From NCBI GenBank assembly GCA_049366695.1, contig JBMNCR010000056.1:85326-149325 (forward strand): a stretch of 64,000 nucleotides of DNA. Direction: 5' to 3'. This stretch comes from JBMNCR01 sp049366695 (lineage in GTDB: Bacteria > Bacillota > Clostridia > Eubacteriales > Alkalibacteraceae). Numbering within the stretch: position 1 is the stretch's first letter; each line of letters starts with the position of its first letter. The notes below the pieces were generated by a model. It did no database searches, was not told the origin of the DNA, and saw only the letters and a program-made list of their open reading frames with translations. A program made the translations under genes and the position numbers. Shown in pieces: positions 17,441 to 26,264 of this stretch.

Positions 17441-17466
17441 TTATTACTTACAGGAGTGATGAAAAT

Positions 17467-18171
17467 TTGAGGTTACAAAAGTACTTAGCAAATAACGGGG
17501 TTAGTTCTAGAAGAAAATGTGAAGAATATATTAAAAATGGTAGAGTGCAAGTTAATAATAAAGTCATAACCGATATGGGTTTTTTGATTAAACTAGAATG
17601 CGATGAGATAAAGTTTGATAATGAAATTATTTATAATAAAATAGAAAATACTTATATTTTATTAAATAAGCCGAGAGGTTATATTTCTTCTGCTAAAGAT
17701 AACTTTGGAAGAAAAACAGTACTAGATCTTATAAATACTAATAAAAGAATATACCCGGTAGGAAGATTAGATTATGAAACAGAAGGAATGTTGATTTTAA
17801 CTAATGATGGTAATTTAACTTATAAACTTACCCATCCAAAACACCATATAGATAAAACATATATAGCAAAATTAAAAGGGAAACCTACAAAAGAAGAAAT
17901 TAATAGATTTGAAAATGGATTGATTATTGATAACTATAGAACATCAAAAGCTTTGCTTAAAATAAAAAAAGTATTTGAAAACAGTGTTATTACAGAAATT
18001 AGAATATGGGAAGGAAGAAATCGCCAAATAAGAAAGATGTGTGATAAAATAAACCATCCTGTCTTAAGTTTAAAAAGAATTGCTATTGGGGATTTAAAAA
18101 TAGGGAGTCTAGAGATAGGTAATTGGAGACATCTTACCAATGAGGAAATTAAGATATTAAAGGAGGTATGA
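17467..18171 (+). CDS. rluB: rRNA pseudouridine synthase (RluB/RsuA family)
   Basis: Converts a uridine of rRNA (23S U2605-type site by family) to pseudouridine. An N-terminal S4 RNA-binding domain (LQKYLANNGVSSRRKCEEYI) is followed by the catalytic domain with the Asp in GRLDYETEGMLILTNDG at about residues 99-115. 234 residues. TTG start after CAGGAGTGATGAAAA. It overlaps no neighbour and is followed by two short, closely spaced genes. Confidence 0.92.
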   Translation: MRLQKYLANNGVSSRRKCEEYIKNGRVQVNNKVITDMGFLIKLECDEIKFDNEIIYNKIENTYILLNKPRGYISSAKDNFGRKTVLDLINTNKRIYPVGRLDYETEGMLILTNDGNLTYKLTHPKHHIDKTYIAKLKGKPTKEEINRFENGLIIDNYRTSKALLKIKKVFENSVITEIRIWEGRNRQIRKMCDKINHPVLSLKRIAIGDLKIGSLEIGNWRHLTNEEIKILKEV

Positions 18172-18175
18172 AATA

Positions 18176-18547
18176 TTGATAGAAGTTAAAATTAAACCTA
18201 TAGACGAATTAAACAATATATCAATACGCTGTACTGAATCGACTCATTGCGCCATAATATTAGAAAAAGATCAAATATTAGGATATGCAGAAATAATGTT
18301 TACAAGCAATCGTTTTGATTTATTATTTAGTAAAATGATTACTAATGATGTGAGTTTATTTGATGGCTTGATAAAAACAGTAATAAATTACTGTTATCTA
18401 AATGAAATAAAAAAAATTAAAATCATTGATGAGAAATCTCTAGATTATGTAAAAAAAAGAAAAATCAAAATAGTTGATCAAAACGTGTATATAAAAGATT
18501 TCGTATCATGTAGTACCTGTATGAGGAAAATAAATGAAAATGTTTAA
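18176..18547 (+). CDS. Hypothetical protein between rluB and mnmM
   Basis: 123 residues; not recognised. The alternation of strands and helices (CAIILEKDQILGYAEIMF, then ...VINYCYLNEIKKIKIID) resembles a reduced GNAT-like fold, but no acetyl-CoA loop (Q/RxxGxG/A) is visible. Two Cys close the protein in SCSTCMRK. TTG start at 18176 follows AAGGAGG inside the end of rluB; the 3' end overlaps mnmM by 14 nt, implying translational coupling. Confidence 0.7.
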   Translation: MIEVKIKPIDELNNISIRCTESTHCAIILEKDQILGYAEIMFTSNRFDLLFSKMITNDVSLFDGLIKTVINYCYLNEIKKIKIIDEKSLDYVKKRKIKIVDQNVYIKDFVSCSTCMRKINENV

Positions 18548-19094
18548 TATAACGGAGATTTGTCAGACTAATATGTCAAAGATACTTCGTTTAGGTGATG
18601 TGGTTATTGATGCTACTGCTGGTAATGGGCATGATACACTATTTCTTGCAAAATGTGTAGGACAAACAGGGAAGGTATATTCTTTTGATGTTCAAAAATC
18701 TGCAATTGATAATACAAAAGAGAGAATATTGGAAGAAGGATTTGAAAAAAATGTTGTTGTTATTAATGATGGTCATGAAAATTTAGATAAGTATGTTATG
18801 GGAAAAATAGGTGGTGTAATGTTTAATTTAGGTTATTTACCAAAAGGAGATAAAAATATTGTTACACAAGGTGAAACAACTACAATGGCCATAAAAAAAT
18901 CATTAAAACTACTCAAAAAAAAAGGTCTTATAACAATATGCGTCTATACTGCTCATAGTGGAGGTAAGATAGAATCTTCAATATTGGAATCATATCTAAG
19001 TGAATTAGACAATAAAGATTATAAAGTATGGAAATATTTTTCCAAAAATGATGATATATCACCATATATATTATTAATATATAAAATCATATAA
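18534..19094 (+). CDS. mnmM: SAM-dependent methyltransferase, MnmM (YtqB) family
   Basis: Class I methyltransferase with the SAM motif DATAGNGHDTLFLA at about residues 27-40 and FNLGYLPKGDK as the catalytic-region signature. The family (formerly YtqB, 'putative rRNA methylase') has been assigned to methylation of the wobble-uridine side chain in tRNA (nm5s2U to mnm5s2U). 186 residues. SD GAGG lies inside the preceding gene. Confidence 0.85.
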   Translation: MKMFNITEICQTNMSKILRLGDVVIDATAGNGHDTLFLAKCVGQTGKVYSFDVQKSAIDNTKERILEEGFEKNVVVINDGHENLDKYVMGKIGGVMFNLGYLPKGDKNIVTQGETTTMAIKKSLKLLKKKGLITICVYTAHSGGKIESSILESYLSELDNKDYKVWKYFSKNDDISPYILLIYKII

Positions 19095-19109
19095 ATATAT
19101 TTTAGTATG

Positions 19110-19138
19110 TTGACTTTATACTTTATTTGATTGATAAT
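19110..19138 (+). promoter_or_regulatory. Promoter of the RpiR-family gene
   Basis: TTGACT (19110-19115), 17-bp spacer, GATAAT (19133-19138), 53 bp before the start codon. Confidence 0.5.
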
Positions 19139-19191
19139 AGAAAAGAAATAATTAGGATTAATTTAAAATAAAATAGGTGATGATCTCAATA

Positions 19192-20061
19192 ATGGAAGAT
19201 AAGAATAGTATAGATATAATACAAAAACTAAAGAATGATTATGTAAATTTAAGTAAAAGTCACAAATTAATAGCTGATTATTTATTATTGAATTATGAAA
19301 AAGCTGCATTTATGACTGCTTCAAGATTAGGTGAAATGACAGGCGTAAGTGAAGCAACAGTTGTACGTTTTGCTAATAATTTAGGATTTGATGGATACCC
19401 AAAATTTAAAAGAGCCTTGCAAAATATTATAAAAACAAAACTTACTACTATTCAAAGAATAGATATGTCTCAGAAAAAACTAAATAATAGGTGTCTAATT
19501 AAAAATATATTAAATTCTGATATTGATAATATAAGATATACACTTGAAGAGTTTAATGAAATAAACTTTGAAAGAGTAGTAGATTTAGTAGTAAATGCCA
19601 ATAATATATATATTGTTGGTTTTAGAACTACAACCATATTAACTGAATATTTGGGATATTATCTAAACTTGATATTAGATAATGTTAAAGTTATTAATAA
19701 TGGTGTAGGAGATATATACGAACAAACAATAAGGGCTAAAGAGGGTGATTTAGTAATAGGAGTAAGTTTTCCTAGGTATTCTGCTAAAACTTATGAAACA
19801 ATAGAATATTTAAAAGAAAAGGGTCTAAACATTGTAGCTATCACAGATAATGAAATGTCCCCTATTACTAAGCTATGTGAATATTATTTAATTGCAAAAA
19901 GTAATATCATTTCTTTTGTTGATACTTTAGTAGCTCCTTTGAGCCTATTAAATGCTCTGATTATTGCTGTTGGACTTAGAAATGAAGATAAAACTAAGAA
20001 GATATTTAATGAGTTAGAAAAAGTATGGGCTGAACATTATATATATGCAAAAGAAGAATGA
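19192..20061 (+). CDS. MurR/RpiR family transcriptional regulator
   Basis: N-terminal HTH-6 domain (residues 1-80, with SRLGEMTGVSEATVVRFANN as the helix-turn-helix) and C-terminal SIS sugar-phosphate-binding domain (about 125-260, with NANNIYIVGFRTTTI at its start). Such proteins sense phosphosugars. No sugar catabolic genes are adjacent, so the regulon is unknown. ATG at 19192 follows AGGTGATG; the GTG at 19177 lies in that SD. It has its own promoter. Confidence 0.88.
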   Translation: MEDKNSIDIIQKLKNDYVNLSKSHKLIADYLLLNYEKAAFMTASRLGEMTGVSEATVVRFANNLGFDGYPKFKRALQNIIKTKLTTIQRIDMSQKKLNNRCLIKNILNSDIDNIRYTLEEFNEINFERVVDLVVNANNIYIVGFRTTTILTEYLGYYLNLILDNVKVINNGVGDIYEQTIRAKEGDLVIGVSFPRYSAKTYETIEYLKEKGLNIVAITDNEMSPITKLCEYYLIAKSNIISFVDTLVAPLSLLNALIIAVGLRNEDKTKKIFNELEKVWAEHYIYAKEE

Positions 20062-20444
20062 TTATTGATTTAAGTGTTTAGTATAATGTGAGAGCGAATA
20101 AAAACAAATAATCTATTTATATTTTGTTATCATAAATTAATTTTATTAGCATTCTTTAGTTTTCATCTAAAATATATCGAGAAAATACAATATTAATAAT
20201 TGAATTTCGTTTTCCAAACGTTAAAAAATATATAAATTGACATATATAACTATATATTAAATAATGAGTTGTTTTTATTTTTTGCATTGGATTCTAATTT
20301 TTTTTTTACTAAACTTACTACTCACTATTACTGCTAAATAAATAAATGAGATAATATATTATCTTTTGTATATGTCGTTATAATACATCAACTATATAAT
20401 ATTATTTAAACATTTAATATATCATAATAATAAGGATGAAGAAT
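20062..20444 (+). other. Intergenic region before the flavoprotein
   Basis: About 380 bp, extremely A+T-rich, without a convincing gene or hairpin terminator. A TTGACA at 20237-20242 is followed 16-17 bp later only by AAATAAT-like sequence, so it is a weak promoter candidate at best. Confidence 0.4.
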
Positions 20445-21671
20445 ATGAAAAAAAATAATGTAATTGTAGTAGGTGGTGGACCAGCTGGAATGATTGCAGC
20501 AGGAACTGCTTCTATGAAGGAATATAATGAAGTTATACTTATAGAAAAAAATGAAAAATTGGGTAAAAAACTTTATATAACAGGTAAAGGAAGATGTAAT
20601 TTTACTAATGCTTGCGAAATCGAAGAGCTTTTTGATAGTACTATAAGTAATAAATCTTTTTTATACAGTGCTTTTTATTCATTCAGTAATTATCAAACTA
20701 TTCAATTTTTTAATGATTTAGGATTAGAAGAAAAAATTGAACGTGGAAATAGAGTTTTTCCTAAAAGTGATAAATCCAGTGATGTAATTAAAGCTTTAGA
20801 AAAATATTTAAAAATAAATGATGTAAATATAAAACTAAAAACTACTGTAAAAGATGTGATTGTTAGAAATAATAAAGTATACTCAATTATTTTAGATAAC
20901 CAAACTGAAATAAAATGTGATAAATTAATTATTGCTACAGGTGGTTTGTCATATCCTCAAACTGGATCAACAGGTGATGGGTATAAATGGGCAAAAAAAC
21001 TTGGACATAGTATAATAAATACTAATGCAGCATTGGTACCGCTAGTATCTAGTGATGATTTTGTAGTTGATCTACAAGGATTATCATTAAAAAATGTTGA
21101 AGTATCATTAATAAAAGATAAAAAAGTAGTTAATAGTTATTTTGGTGAGATGATATTTACGCACTTTGGAGTATCAGGACCAGCTATTTTGTCTTTAAGT
21201 TCTATGATTAAAGATAATAATAAATATCAGATAAAGATAAATTTAAAACCTTCTTTAGATTTTAATATGTTGGATAAAAGAATTTTAAGAGATTTTGAAA
21301 AATATTATAATAAAGATTATAAAAATGCATTAAATGATTTATTACCTAAAAAAATGATACCTATAATTATTAGTCTTAGCCGAATTGATGAAAGCAAAAA
21401 AGTTAATCAAATAACAAAAGAAGAAAGACATAGATTAATTAATATTATTCATAATTTAACTCTTAACATTAAATCTAAAAGACCTATATCAGAAGCTATT
21501 ATTACATCTGGAGGAATTAATACAAAAGAAATCAATCCAGCTACTATGGAATCAAAATTAATAAATGGTCTTTTTTTTGCAGGCGAAATTATTGATGTTG
21601 ATGCATTAACAGGAGGTTATAATTTGCAAATATCTTTCTCAACAGGGTACATGTCAGGAAATAATTGTTAA
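20445..21671 (+). CDS. NAD(P)/FAD-dependent oxidoreductase, HI0933/BaiN family
   Basis: Flavoprotein with an N-terminal dinucleotide-binding loop VVGGGPAGMIAAG, the family signature GKGRCNFTN (about residues 44-52) and a C-terminal TSGGINTKEINPATMESK followed by GLFFAGEIIDVDALTGGYNLQ. About 408 residues. Reaction unknown for most members; BaiN acts on bile-acid intermediates but this family is broad and general. The neighbourhood flavoprotein-cmk-plsC-ispH is a conserved clostridial order. ATG at 20445 follows AAGGA; an ATG at 20436 overlaps it. Confidence 0.88.
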   Translation: MKKNNVIVVGGGPAGMIAAGTASMKEYNEVILIEKNEKLGKKLYITGKGRCNFTNACEIEELFDSTISNKSFLYSAFYSFSNYQTIQFFNDLGLEEKIERGNRVFPKSDKSSDVIKALEKYLKINDVNIKLKTTVKDVIVRNNKVYSIILDNQTEIKCDKLIIATGGLSYPQTGSTGDGYKWAKKLGHSIINTNAALVPLVSSDDFVVDLQGLSLKNVEVSLIKDKKVVNSYFGEMIFTHFGVSGPAILSLSSMIKDNNKYQIKINLKPSLDFNMLDKRILRDFEKYYNKDYKNALNDLLPKKMIPIIISLSRIDESKKVNQITKEERHRLINIIHNLTLNIKSKRPISEAIITSGGINTKEINPATMESKLINGLFFAGEIIDVDALTGGYNLQISFSTGYMSGNNC

Positions 21672-21740
21672 TATATAAGAATTAAAATTACTAAAAATGC
21701 ATAAAATAATAATACAATATATATAGGAGGGAAGAATTAT

Positions 21741-22187
21741 TTGAAGGGTGCAGTTTCATATTTTGAAAAACTACTAGTATCGTTAATAATTTTTATTTTC
21801 TGCATAGTTGTGTTAGTGCAAATCTTTATTAATAACGATGTTCTTGATACTATAAAATCTAACGAAAGTGGTACTCCCGTCAGTCTTGAAGAAAGTTATA
21901 ATTATCTATTGGAAGGGAAAATAACACTTTCTACTACAGATATAAATAATACAAAATTATTAATAAATGGTGAAGAAGCATTGTTGGATAATGCAATTAA
22001 GGAGGATTTAATTGAGATAAATGTGCGAGATGGCGATGTAATTGAGATAAAAAATAATATGCAAAAAAATATTAACATAAATATCGTTGAAATAAGTGAA
22101 GAAATCACATTGCCTAAAATTAATGACAATTATGAGTGCAAAAAAGGAATTACTTATTTGTTTAAAGTCCAAACAAAAAAAAGTTGA
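21741..22187 (+). CDS. Membrane-anchored hypothetical protein
   Basis: 148 residues; not recognised. One N-terminal membrane helix (about residues 10-30, LLVSLIIFIFCIVVLVQIF) and an extracytoplasmic remainder without Cys in an export motif. The middle holds ALLDNAIKEDLIEINVRDGD, with no known domain. TTG start behind GGAGGGAAG. The pattern of a small anchored protein next to the flavoprotein gene in Clostridia is familiar, but no function is known. A strong terminator follows. Confidence 0.65.
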   Translation: MKGAVSYFEKLLVSLIIFIFCIVVLVQIFINNDVLDTIKSNESGTPVSLEESYNYLLEGKITLSTTDINNTKLLINGEEALLDNAIKEDLIEINVRDGDVIEIKNNMQKNININIVEISEEITLPKINDNYECKKGITYLFKVQTKKS

Positions 22188-22217
22188 TAAATTTATATTT
22201 TATTGTATAATTAACAT

Positions 22218-22239
22218 GCAAGCAGTGCTTGCTTTTTTT
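22218..22239 (+). terminator. Terminator before cmk
   Basis: GCAAGC-AGT-GCTTGC followed by seven T. Compact and strong; it ends the flavoprotein transcript. Confidence 0.9.
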
Positions 22240-22289
22240 AATAGTAATATTGCTACTTTTATATTTTATAATTTACTAAGGAGGAATAT

Positions 22290-22973
22290 ATGAAACTACT
22301 TCATATTGCTATAGATGGCCCGGCAGGGGCAGGCAAAAGCACAATAGCACAAATTTTGGCTAACGAGTTACATATAGATTATTTAGATACAGGTGCCATG
22401 TATAGGGGACTTACATATCATATATTAAAAAATAATATATCCACTGATAATAATGAAGCTATTATTGAAGAAGCAAAAAAAATAAATATTGATTTTTATA
22501 ATAAATCTATATATCTAAATAATGAAAATATTGATGTGCAAATCAGATCTACTATTGTCAGTAATAGTGTTTCAATAATATCAAAAATCCCTGAAGTAAG
22601 AATAATAATGGTAAAGAAACAACAAGAAATTGCATGTAATAAATCAGTTATAATGGACGGTAGGGATATTGGAACAGTAGTATTGCCAAAGGCTAGTTTC
22701 AAGTTTTATTTAGATGCTTCTATAGAAATTAGAGCAAAGAGAAGGTTTAAACAGTTACAAAATAAAGGTGTAAATGGAGATATTGAAAAAATAAAAGAGG
22801 ATATTGCTAAACGAGATCATATGGATTTTAATCGTACTGTATCACCTTTGAAAAAAGCAGTTGATGCTATTAATATTGATACTAGTAAAAAAACTTTAAG
22901 AGAAGTTGTTGATATGATTGCAAATATAATTAATAAAAATACTGAAAATAATGGAGGAGAAGATGTTTTATAG
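22290..22973 (+). CDS. cmk: Cytidylate kinase
   Basis: Phosphorylates CMP and dCMP using ATP. P-loop GPAGAGKST at residues 10-18, DTGAMYRGLTY at 34-44, and DGRDIGTVVLPKA as the family lid/substrate signature. 227 residues. SD AAGGAGG. The 3' end overlaps plsC by 11 nt, so the two are co-translated; the order cmk-plsC-ispH/rpsA is conserved in Clostridia. Confidence 0.96.
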   Translation: MKLLHIAIDGPAGAGKSTIAQILANELHIDYLDTGAMYRGLTYHILKNNISTDNNEAIIEEAKKINIDFYNKSIYLNNENIDVQIRSTIVSNSVSIISKIPEVRIIMVKKQQEIACNKSVIMDGRDIGTVVLPKASFKFYLDASIEIRAKRRFKQLQNKGVNGDIEKIKEDIAKRDHMDFNRTVSPLKKAVDAINIDTSKKTLREVVDMIANIINKNTENNGGEDVL

Positions 22974-23544
22974 TATTATTAGATTTATTGTAAATATATA
23001 TATTAGTTTGTTCTATAAATTTGAAGTTAATGGAATAGAGAAAATACCTTCAAATGGCGCAATAATAATATGTTCGAACCATATTCATTGGGCAGATCCA
23101 ATAATTCTAGCTTGTAAAGGAATAAAAAGACATGTTCACTTCTTAGGCAAAAATGAACTATTTAAAAATAAATTTTTTTCTACATTTCTTAAAGGGTTAA
23201 ATGTAATCCCAATAAAAAGAGGAGAAAGTGATGTATCGGCAATAAAAAATTCTTTAAGAATACTAAAGAATAGTGAAGTGCTTGGAATTTTTCCAGAAGG
23301 TACAAGAGTAAAAGAGGGAGAAGATAGAAGACCTGAATTAGGACTAGCTTTATTAGCAATAAAATCAAAGGCGACAATAATACCAATTGGTATAATAGGG
23401 AATTACAAAATACGCACTCTTATTAAATTAAATATTGGAGAACCTATTATTTTAAATGAATATTTTGATAAAAAAGTTAAAAAAGATGGTTTGGAGAATA
23501 TAAGTCAAGAAATAATGAAAGAAATAAAAAAATTGGTCAAATAA
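22963..23544 (+). CDS. plsC: 1-acyl-sn-glycerol-3-phosphate acyltransferase
   Basis: Makes phosphatidic acid from lysophosphatidate. The catalytic HxxxxD is in SNHIHWADP (about residues 38-46), and the glycerol-phosphate-binding FPEGTR is at about 111-116. A short N-terminal hydrophobic stretch anchors it to the membrane. ATG at 22963 follows GGAGGA; the upstream in-frame ATG at 22951 overlaps that SD. 193 residues. Confidence 0.93.
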   Translation: MFYSIIRFIVNIYISLFYKFEVNGIEKIPSNGAIIICSNHIHWADPIILACKGIKRHVHFLGKNELFKNKFFSTFLKGLNVIPIKRGESDVSAIKNSLRILKNSEVLGIFPEGTRVKEGEDRRPELGLALLAIKSKATIIPIGIIGNYKIRTLIKLNIGEPIILNEYFDKKVKKDGLENISQEIMKEIKKLVK

Positions 23545-23561
23545 TAAGTGAGAGGTGCGAA

Positions 23562-25586
23562 ATGGAAATTATTCTTGCAAAATCTGCAGGTTATTGTTTT
23601 GGAGTTAATAATGCTATCGATTCTGTTGAGAAAGCTATTAAGAACTATGAAAATACAAATATATACACTTTAGGGCCAATAATTCATAATCCGCAAGTTA
23701 TTAATAAATTAATTAGTAATGGTGTTAAGAGTATCAATAATTTTAGTGAGATAAATGAAGGAGTAGTTGTAATTAGATCTCATGGAGTTGGAGAAAAAAT
23801 AATAAGAGAAGCAAAAGAATTAAGATTTAAGATAATAAATGCAACTTGTCCTTATGTAAAAAGTATACAACAAAAAGCAAAAGAACATTATAAAAATGGG
23901 TATCAAATAATAATTGTTGGAAATGAGAAGCATCCTGAAGTGATAGGTATAAATGGATGGTGTAAAAATGAAGCATTGATTATTGGTGAGAAAAATAAAG
24001 TGCCAAATCTTAAAAAATATGATAAAATATGCGTTGTAGCTCAAACTACTATTACAGAAGATCTTTTTAATGATGTTACAAAAGAAATAAAAAATCAAAA
24101 TAATAATGTAATCGTGTTTAATACTATCTGCAATGCCACAAGAGAAAGACAAGAAGAAACAAAAAATATTGCAAGTAAAGTGGATTGCATGATAATAGTT
24201 GGAGGATATCATAGCTCTAATACACAAAAATTAGTAATTATTAGTAAAAAGTATTGTAAAAATACTTTTCATATAGAATCAAAGAAAGATATAGATATTG
24301 ATAGAATAAATGAATTTAAAAAGATAGGTATATCTGCTGGGGCTTCTACGCCCGATTGGATAATAAAGGAGGTAATTCAATTAATGGAAAATCAATTAAA
24401 TGACAATGAAGAAGAACAAAAAGAAGTACATGAAAGCTATGAAGAAACATTTAAAAGTTTTAGAAGGGGTAATATAGTTAAAGGAAAGGTAATATCAGTA
24501 TCAGAAAATGAATTATTTATAAATATAGGTTATAAATCTGATGGAATTATTGAAAAGAAAGAGTATACAAAAGATATAAATGAGGATTTAACAAAAATTG
24601 TAAAAGTTGAAAATGAAGTAGAAGCCATAATATTAGATTTAAACGATGGCTCTGGATATGTAAAATTATCTAAGCTACGAGTTGATAATAAAAAGGCAAT
24701 GCAAGAAATTGAGAATATATTTAATGAAAAAAGTACAGTAGAAGGTAAGATAATAAAATCTGTAAAAGGTGGATTAATAGTAGATATTGGATTTACAGAG
24801 GTATTTATGCCTGCTTCACAATATCATTTTAAATTTATAAAAGATTTAAATACTCTTGTAGGTGAAGAAGTTAAAGGAAAAATAATTGAATATGATAAGA
24901 AGAAAAATAAAATAATTTTTTCTCAAAAAATAATATTAGAACAAGAAGAAAAAAATAGAAGAGAGCAAGAACTTAAAACTAAAAAAGAATTTATAGATTC
25001 TTTAGATGTAAATCAAAATGTAACAGGAAAGATTAAAACAATCATGAAATATGGCGTGTTTATTGAGATAGGTCCATTAGATGGTTTTGTACATATTTCA
25101 GATCTATCATGGGGTAAAGTTAAACATCCTTCAGAAGTTGTTAAAGAAGATGAAACTGTAGAAGCAGTAATAACAAATATAGATAAAGATAATTTTAAAA
25201 TTAAACTAAGCATTAAAAATTTAACTGAGGATCCTTGGACAAATTTTAGAAAGAATTTTAGCGTAAATGATGAAGTTGATGTAGAAATTACTAATATTTT
25301 GCCTTTTGGAGGTTTTGCACAAATTATCCCCCATGTGGAAGGTCTAATTCATATTTCAGAATTATCTCATGAAAAAGTTGATAAAGTAGAAGATGTAATT
25401 AAAGTTGGAGATAGTGTTAAGATAAAAATAATAGGTATTGATGAAGAAAATAAAAAAATATCATTAAGCATTAAAGAAACGTTGCCACCAGTAGTTAAAG
25501 AAATAGAAGAAAATATTACAGTATATAAAGAAGATGTTAACAATACTTTAGGGGATTTGTTTGGCGATTTGTTTAAAGATGATTAA
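23562..25586 (+). CDS. ispH: HMBPP reductase (IspH) fused to S1 RNA-binding domains
   Basis: Bifunctional fusion of 674 residues. Residues 1-283 are IspH/LytB, the 4Fe-4S enzyme forming IPP and DMAPP in the last MEP step, with cluster ligands C12 (GYCFGVNNA), C96 (NATCPYV) and C190 (NTICNATRERQ). Residues about 302-630 carry four S1 OB-fold repeats like ribosomal protein S1; the third and fourth are the best (YGVFIEIGPLDGFVHISDLS and GGFAQIIPHVEGLIHISELS). The fusion is known in Clostridia, and the S1 half may replace a separate rpsA. Terminator follows. Confidence 0.95.
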   Translation: MEIILAKSAGYCFGVNNAIDSVEKAIKNYENTNIYTLGPIIHNPQVINKLISNGVKSINNFSEINEGVVVIRSHGVGEKIIREAKELRFKIINATCPYVKSIQQKAKEHYKNGYQIIIVGNEKHPEVIGINGWCKNEALIIGEKNKVPNLKKYDKICVVAQTTITEDLFNDVTKEIKNQNNNVIVFNTICNATRERQEETKNIASKVDCMIIVGGYHSSNTQKLVIISKKYCKNTFHIESKKDIDIDRINEFKKIGISAGASTPDWIIKEVIQLMENQLNDNEEEQKEVHESYEETFKSFRRGNIVKGKVISVSENELFINIGYKSDGIIEKKEYTKDINEDLTKIVKVENEVEAIILDLNDGSGYVKLSKLRVDNKKAMQEIENIFNEKSTVEGKIIKSVKGGLIVDIGFTEVFMPASQYHFKFIKDLNTLVGEEVKGKIIEYDKKKNKIIFSQKIILEQEEKNRREQELKTKKEFIDSLDVNQNVTGKIKTIMKYGVFIEIGPLDGFVHISDLSWGKVKHPSEVVKEDETVEAVITNIDKDNFKIKLSIKNLTEDPWTNFRKNFSVNDEVDVEITNILPFGGFAQIIPHVEGLIHISELSHEKVDKVEDVIKVGDSVKIKIIGIDEENKKISLSIKETLPPVVKEIEENITVYKEDVNNTLGDLFGDLFKDD

Positions 25587-25633
25587 CAATTAAAATAAAA
25601 AAAGAGCAAATACTTTAATATCCGTCGAGATTG

Positions 25634-25672
25634 GTCAAGGTTGTTGGTAATACATCAACCTTAGACTTTTTA
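25634..25672 (+). terminator. Terminator after ispH-rpsA
   Basis: GTC-AAGGTTG pairs with CAACCTT-A-GAC (one bulged base) and is followed by TTTTT. Confidence 0.7.
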
Positions 25673-25762
25673 TATATAGTTTAAAATTCAAATTCGATTT
25701 ATTAGTCAGTTTGACTTTTGAAAAAATCCAAAAAAAAATATTAATAAATTAATTATTAATAT

Positions 25763-25838
25763 TGGAGCTGGTGATGGGACTCGAACCCGCAACCTGCTGA
25801 TTACAAGTCAGCTGCTCTTCCAATTGAGCTACACCAGC
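25763..25838 (-). tRNA. tRNA-Thr (UGU)
   Basis: Cloverleaf on the minus strand: acceptor GCTGGTG/CACCAGC, anticodon arm GCTGA-CTTGTAA-TCAGC (anticodon TGT), T loop TTCGAGT, encoded CCA. The T stem has one C50-A64 mismatch. Last of a four-tRNA transcript. Confidence 0.95.
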
Positions 25839-25907
25839 TTATAGATCTTAAATCTTATCTTTATTGTATGATGAATAAAATTTTTAACTTATTTGCATGA
25901 ATAAATA

Positions 25908-25983
<76 letters not shown>

Positions 25984-26003
25984 AATATAATATTCAAAAA
26001 AAA

Positions 26004-26080
26004 TGGTGGGCCTTCAGGGACTCGAACCCCGGACCTACCGGTTATGAGCCGGTTGCTCTAACCAACTGAGCTAAAGGCCC
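26004..26080 (-). tRNA. tRNA with CAU anticodon (elongator Met or Ile2)
   Basis: Acceptor GGGCCTT/AAGGCCC, anticodon loop CTCATAA, T loop TTCGAGT, encoded CCA. It is not an initiator (fully paired 1-72). CAU tRNAs read AUG, or AUA if the C is lysidinylated by TilS; the bases seen do not settle which. Confidence 0.92.
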
Positions 26081-26093
26081 CCACGAAACTGAA

Positions 26094-26170
26094 TGGTCGA
26101 GGTGAAAGGATTCGAACCTTCGGCCCCATGGTCCCAAACCATGTGCGCTACCAAACTGCGCTACACCTCG
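26094..26170 (-). tRNA. tRNA-Pro (UGG)
   Basis: Acceptor CGAGGTG/CACCTCG, anticodon arm CATGG-TTTGGGA-CCATG (anticodon TGG), T loop TTCGAAT, encoded CCA. First tRNA after the promoter. Confidence 0.95.
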
Positions 26171-26188
26171 TAATCAGTGACAAATAAT

Positions 26189-26217
26189 AATATACAACAA
26201 ATAAAATATTTTGTCAA
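26189..26217 (-). promoter_or_regulatory. Promoter of the tRNA cluster
   Basis: On the minus strand, consensus TTGACA (26212-26217), 17-bp spacer and TATATT (26189-26194), about 19 bp before tRNA-Pro. Confidence 0.75.
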
Positions 26218-26264
26218 CGATAAAATTAAAAAAAACAAATAAAATTTTAAAAGGGTGAATTAAT

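Noticed and set aside
23820..24227. 135-codon minus-strand frame inside ispH
   Set aside because: Composition (I, F, Y, C-rich) is that of an antisense frame of A+T-rich coding DNA.
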